From Entomortierella parvispora (taxonomy: Eukaryota; Mortierellomycota; Mortierellomycetes; Mortierellales; Mortierellaceae): a stretch of DNA of 64,000 nt. Below the pieces are notes generated by a model, which did no database searches, had not been told where the DNA came from, and saw only the letters and a program-made list of their open reading frames with translations. Where the stretch lies: contig OY752145.1 of assembly GCA_963573315.1 (NCBI GenBank), positions 248,001 to 312,000 of the forward strand. Direction: 5' to 3'. A program made the translations under genes and the position numbers. Shown here in pieces: positions 59,482 through 64,000 of this stretch. Positions within the stretch are counted from its first letter, which is position 1, and every line of letters starts with the position of its first letter.

Positions 59482-59702
59482 TTATTGGTTTTTTGCTTGG
59501 GTAGTCAAGCATGAGTGATCACGAACTGTCGACTTGTTTGAGCCTCTGATCATCTTCCTGGGGCGGCGGACAGGGAGCACGAAATTAGCAATACGTGCTA
59601 CTGTCGCCAACTGGGATGACTCGTTGGCACCAATGGCGTCTCTGTCAAGTATACGAGGGGTAAGAGGTAATGAGGAACGGGGGAGGGAGGAGCCAGCAAT
59701 GG

Positions 59703-59709
59703 TATAAAA
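59703..59709 (+). promoter_or_regulatory. TATA box of paralogue C
   Basis: TATAAAA in the context GCAATGGTATAAAAGGG, 87 bp upstream of the start codon, matching the context in paralogue B. Confidence 0.7.
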
Positions 59710-59789
59710 GGGCGTCGTTTATTTGCAAAAATCATCATCTCAACTACAACAATAATAACCCACTACCACCACTCTCAACTCCAACAATC

Positions 59790-60295
59790 ATGAAGTAAGA
59801 AACAAGTCCAGTAACCCTCTGATTCTGCAAAATGTAGCCATTCCTCGCCATTCTTTGATTGATAACAGGCCGCGTTTTTGTACACACTATTAATAGGACC
59901 TCTGCTGTTGCCATTGCCCTTGTCCTCGCTGCCTCGGCCCAAGCTTGCGTCCGCAACTGCGAATACACCAACGAAGCCAACGGTCGCTGCAACTACTACT
60001 GCAGTGACAACTGCTCCAGCATCACTGCTCACACTGCTGCTGGCAACTTCCTGGCTGCCTTGCAGGCAAGTCCCTTCTTTCATACAAATGATCAGAATCA
60101 CCATGTTTCCCTGTCGCTCTCGCTGTCTTGCAATTGTGAGGTCTAACCATCTTCATTACACGGGCTTTCTTTAACTACTTTTAGGGTAAGGGATACAACT
60201 GCGACTGGAGCGGTGTCCAAGGTGTCTCTTGCGTCAAGGACGCCAAGTTCGGTCAATGCACTGGTCACTACTGGACCTGCGGAAAGGGATGCTAA
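59790..60295 (+). CDS. Small secreted ten-cysteine protein, paralogue C
   Basis: Spliced model: 59790-59794, 59897-60065, 60185-60295; 94 residues. It starts with the same ATGAA mini-exon; the signal peptide reads MKTSAVAIALVLAASAQA and the mature part has ten Cys in the family pattern, ending GHYWTCGKGC. The second exon has the same length (169 nt) as in paralogue A, and the second intron again begins GCAAGT and ends TTTTAG (GC-AG). A start downstream in the first intron would give a longer reading without a good signal peptide and is rejected. Likely secreted; role unknown. It is the only one of the three on the plus strand, outside the outer inverted repeat. Confidence 0.9.
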
Positions 60296-60686
60296 ATATC
60301 TTGCTCCCCCTCCCCCACTACCCCGGATCCTCTCAACATCTTTCTGTTTGATTCCTACCCCCCCTACAAGACGTACTTTTATTGCTTCTCAAACTGACTG
60401 AAGGCAGATCTGAATAAAATTCATCCCTCGCGATAATAATAATTGAGCAAAATTGAACATGAAAGTACAGCATCTATTGGCTACGGAAAGGGCAATAACA
60501 GTGATCTGATCCAGCTGTTGATCTCTTTGTCTTTGCACACATCGTTATTAAGCCAGCTAAATAAAGGAGCCATGGAACTCTGCTGCTAGACTGCTAGACT
60601 GCTAGATTCATCACCATCCCCTCTGCCTTTCTCTTTAGATACAATGCCCCGCTCTATATTGTTTATTTTGAGGTCACTTTTACTAT
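60296..60686. other. 3' intergenic stretch between convergent genes
   Basis: 390 bp between paralogue C and HUT1, including a GACTGCTA triplet-like repeat near 60580-60605. No gene. Confidence 0.5.
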
Positions 60687-62146
60687 CTAATGTCGTTTTG
60701 GAGCAATGACACTGGTTCGTTGTCTTCCACCTCCGCCACCAGCCTGCTTACCCGGCGCTGCAAAGCTTGAGCTGGCATAGGCCAATGGCTGTTGATGTTG
60801 CGGTTGTTGTTGCTGCTGTTGCTGTTGTTGTTGTTGTTGTTGCTGCTGCAATGATGTCGCGAATGGGAAACCATGCTGATCGTGAAACTGCTGTTGATAC
60901 GAGGGGTGCAAGAATTGGGTCGGTGGCTGCAACAGTTGTGTGCTACTGTTCCCGTTCGACAGTTCTTGTCCATACTGGGCCAAGCCGGATCCGACCCCGA
61001 AATTTGAGGCCATGCCGACGAAATTGGTGTTCAAGTTCTCAATCTTGTCCTTCTTCATCATTTCCACCTGACTGAACGAGAGCTGATCTGCTTTGGGCGA
61101 ATGCCTGGGTAGATTATCGCCCATCTTTTCCAGTTTCTCGTTCCGTTTCACGTACGCTTCCAAGCCAATGCCAGAAAAGACGACGCCGACCATCAACCAC
61201 TGACTGACATTCAACAAATGTCCGTACGCGACCACGGAGAGCAAGATGGTAAAGAGTTTCCGGGTCACCGTGACTGTCACCAAGGACAAGGATCCAAACT
61301 GTTCCAGGGTATAAAAGATGAAGCACTGCCCGAGCGCTCCACAAAGGCAAAACAACGAGAGGTCCTGAATGATGGCAGGGTGGTCTCGACAAAACGCCAG
61401 CGCATTGCCGAGTTCAGAGTTGAAGGGGTTCAGCAACCAGATCGCCATGAACCCGGCCATGAATAGGTTCATAAAACACATCATCTGCTGTCCCGTCACC
61501 TTGAAAGTATGAAAGATCTGATCCTGAGTCGAGTTTGTCACGCCGTCGATGGTCAGATTAATAATCACCAACATCATCCCGTACAGCGAGCTGTTGACCG
61601 CTCCTTTCTTGTGCTCGTCCACAGGCGCCAACAACATGAACCCAGAGGCGCCCATTGTGATCAGGGCTACACAGACGTATTTGTAAGTCGGGAACTTGCG
61701 TCGGTACAACAAAATGTTCATCAACATGACGGGAACCAATTTGCAGGACTTTGTCAAGATCATGGTCGGGTAATCAATGTGCTTCAGGGCCGCATACGAG
61801 AAGGGGGAAGCGATGGCGTTGAAGAAGGCGACCTGGAAGTATTTGCCCAGCAACATCCTGGAGGGCATCACCAAAGGTTTCCGTTGGATCCTGAGATAGA
61901 TATAGGCGGTGGCCGAGGCAGAGATGGCCTGGATCATGTTGAGGAAGATAAAGTACTTGAACCGAACGGACTCGTCACCGTAGGGTGTTGTCGAGACCTT
62001 TTCCTGAAAATAGCCCCATGTGAGGAAGCAAGAATAGATGCTATAGTGGGAAAGAAAAGGAGAGGTTAAAAAAAATAGATCCAAGGGCTGATCAGGCAGA
62101 TCGCTCGTCTTCCTTACCCAGCTACACAAGCAGCAAGTTTTAGCAT
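60687..62146 (-). CDS. HUT1: HUT1/SLC35B1-type nucleotide-sugar transporter
   Basis: Spliced model: 62118-62146 and 60687-62040 (minus); 460 residues. The short first exon gives MLKLAACVAG, joined to IYSCFLTWGYFQEKVSTTPYG. About ten hydrophobic segments follow. Diagnostic motifs are TMILTKSCKLVPVMLMN, FPTYKYVCVALITMGASGFML, LTIDGVTNSTQDQIF and GQCFIFYTLEQFGS…TVTRKLFTILLSVVAYGH, as in Hut1 and SLC35B1. These ER membrane proteins move nucleotide sugars or ATP across the ER membrane. The C-terminal tail (about 125 residues) is unusual: it contains a Gln run (CAA/CAG repeats) and Gly-rich ends instead of the short dilysine tail expected for ER retrieval. The long leader frame upstream is not coding. 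Confidence 0.92.
60803..60849. repeat. CAA/CAG repeat coding for polyglutamine in HUT1
   Basis: Mixed CAA/CAG codons on the minus strand give about 15 Gln in the C-terminal tail. Confidence 0.9.
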
Positions 62147-64000
62147 CGTCCTCTGGTCGCGATATGTGAGAGGGATGGGCAACGAGAGGGAAGGTGAGTG
62201 CAGGCAAGGGAGGAGGAAGAACCAAGGGTCTCAGGAGGCGAGAAGGGGTTGTCCGTTGATTTTGGTCGAGGTCGAAGTCGAGGTCGAGAGGAGGTGCTTG
62301 GATCAGGTTAAGAAGGGGGGAGGAGAGTATGAAGGACCGAAGGAAGGAAGGAAAGAAAGAAGGTGGGTCCGCGTGGTTGTGATGATGAGAGGGGGGGGGT
62401 GAGTGAATCAAAGAATGAAATGAATGAATGGATGAATGAAAAGAGATGAAGAGGAGAGGAGAAGAGAAAGAGAGAATGGAACAAGGAGTCCTCCTTCCTC
62501 CTCTTTGTTCATTCTCAGTGAACTTTTTCCTCTCATCCCCCAGAGGTTCATCCACGCTTCCTTGTGTGCACACAGACAGACAGCGACAGACAAAAAAAAG
62601 AAATCTCCTTTGGCTGGCCGCAAGGTTCTGTCTTTTCTAGCCGATTGTCCTGCCTTGAGAGCACTGCACCAAAAGGGCATCGTCCCTGTCTCCCCCTTCC
62701 CTCCCTTCCCCCCAGCCAGCCAGCCAATGCTGTGCGGGAGAAGTAAAAATAACAATTGGGCTTGGGTTTCTCCACCGCAATGCATCTCCTTCCTTTGCAA
62801 TGTTGTGAAGTATGAACACCCCAAAAAAGAAGTGCGCGCGTTTCAATGGTGTCTTTCCCTTCCGTTTGACCAAGACCAGCCCTCTTCCCAGGAACAACAC
62901 ACGTTCGTTCCTCTGCTGCTGGGTGGTGACTCTCAGTCTCAGCGGAGGTTCAAAGCCGTCGATGAACAAAAGCGAGTCTCCTCCGCTTCGAGGACTTGCC
63001 CGCTTGGCCGCGATGGTTCATGGTCGAGCTGACCTCACCGACCTCCCCACCTCCCCTCCCTCTCCCCCTCTTTCCTGCTGCTTCTTGCTGCCCAGGAAGC
63101 TCCCCCTGTTCCCGATTGATTGCTCTCGAGATTTGATTTCCGTTGTTTTGCCGCCTCTGCTGCTGCTGCCGCTGTTGCTGACATTCCAAGTTCGTGCTCT
63201 TTCCACGCTTGTTTGTTGGTTGATTCATCTCGCTCTCCTCTCCTTCTGCTGTTGTCGCTCACAACGAAAAGAACCCTTCCATTTGCACTACCATGCTCCG
63301 TTGCTCTTTTTGCCCATGTCGACTATTGCATTGCTCATCCATCTTATCCTTCAGCTTATTTGTTCGTTCCTCATTCATCCGTAAGCACCCCGCTTCTCTC
63401 TTTTTTTTTTGCTTCAACCCGAGAAATTGGATGTATTTTGTTTCCAGTCTAGGGACAAACACGCCATTTCCGGCTGGCAAAAGGGTTAGCAGGGAAGCAG
63501 GGAGGCTAGCCTCTCTGTGCGACACAGCCACAGCACAAGCTGGCCCAACTTGCGGTCCAATCATCTCATCAGCTTCGTCCTCATTCCATCCTCATTTCCT
63601 CATTCTTATTCTCTTATTCCCATCCTCATCTTCATTGTCTCTTCCTTTTTCTGATACCATTGCACACGATCGCGTCAGCCTTCTAGTGACCGAGACACGA
63701 AAACTCTGACATAGCCTCGTTGCTTAGCCCCAAACACACACCAGAGTCATGTAAGAGCTGCGGCAGCTAGGCAGTGCGAACCCTGAAAGACATCAAAGTG
63801 CTGCGACAGCTCTTTCTGTTCTAGAGTTGCTGCGCACGACGGCAATTGACCGACGTTGCCACCGTGGTTTCTGCGGTTCTCACTTCCCTATAAGAGGGGG
63901 GCTCTCCCCTCCAATTTCAATTGACTCACGCTATCCTCAGCTCCTCTTTCATCTCTTCTCGACTTTCTTCTCCTGGTGCCAATTGTTTGATCAATTGACC
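62147..64000. other. Right-end intergenic region
   Basis: About 1.85 kb upstream of HUT1. Plus-strand frames (62436-63032, 62812-63384, 63293-63709) are Ser/Leu/Pro-rich low-complexity frames. A short segment starting MSTIALLIHLILQLICSFLI (about 63317) is followed by a donor-like GTAAGC but no convincing next exon. A CCTATAAGAGG element at 63887-63897 with CAATTG hexamers (63842, 63917, 63979, 63991) could be the promoter of a gene beyond the window. Confidence 0.45.

Larger units (their letters stand above)
57915..59789. other. Intergenic stretch between paralogues B and C
   Basis: 1.9 kb with the promoter of B on the left and that of C on the right. Open frames in between are short and show no motif. 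It contains the right outer inverted repeat (59436-59481). Confidence 0.5.

Overview
The window is eukaryotic nuclear DNA from a filamentous fungus. Most genes carry several short introns (about 45-520 nt, mostly GT-AG, a few GC-AG), and the gene content is fungal: KRE2-type mannosyltransferase, ATG22, DUG3, PRM10, a MATA-type HMG box. The style of the genes and the low-complexity promoters suggest an early-diverging lineage such as Mortierellomycota/Mucoromycota; this is an inference, not a measurement. Spliced models were built by hand from splice sites that keep the frame, and all exon joins given are frame-consistent.

Left part (1-46 kb) is a gene-dense housekeeping region: a partial GT15 mannosyltransferase, a thioredoxin-fold protein, a decayed gene, a SET5/SMYD-like methyltransferase sharing a 175-bp promoter with the rRNA m5C methyltransferase RCM1/NSUN5, an HMG-box factor, ATG22 copy 1, a Myb protein with a mitochondrial-looking N-terminus, a degenerate 3-phosphoglycerate-dehydrogenase-like protein, DUG3, a family-16 lysine methyltransferase, ATG22 copy 2, adenylate kinase, RFT1, a membrane-anchored GH20 hexosaminidase, RPB8, a PRM10/ThrE-type transporter, a membrane-anchored acyl-protein-thioesterase-like hydrolase and an unknown 331-residue protein. 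Right end (60.7-62.1 kb) holds HUT1.

The accessory region (47.8-60.3 kb) is the most unusual part. Three paralogous genes for 94-95-residue secreted proteins with ten cysteines lie at 47.9, 57.7 and 60.0 kb. Between the first and second sits a complete Mutator-like DNA transposon (48885-56916) with identical 215-bp terminal inverted repeats and an intact 9-bp target-site duplication. It encodes (i) one spliced 1293-residue protein that joins a Ulp1-type C48 protease to a FAR1-MULE-SWIM transposase, (ii) a PIF/Harbinger-like DDE protein that has lost two of three catalytic residues, and (iii) a 445-residue coiled-coil accessory protein. A second, diverged 46-bp inverted repeat (48602 and 59481) encloses both the transposon and the middle secreted-protein gene, which suggests that the transposon landed inside an older 2.8-kb element carrying that gene.

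Working view: a core-genome segment interrupted by a young, possibly active transposon with an unusual protein set, next to and nested within a small family of secreted cysteine-rich proteins.
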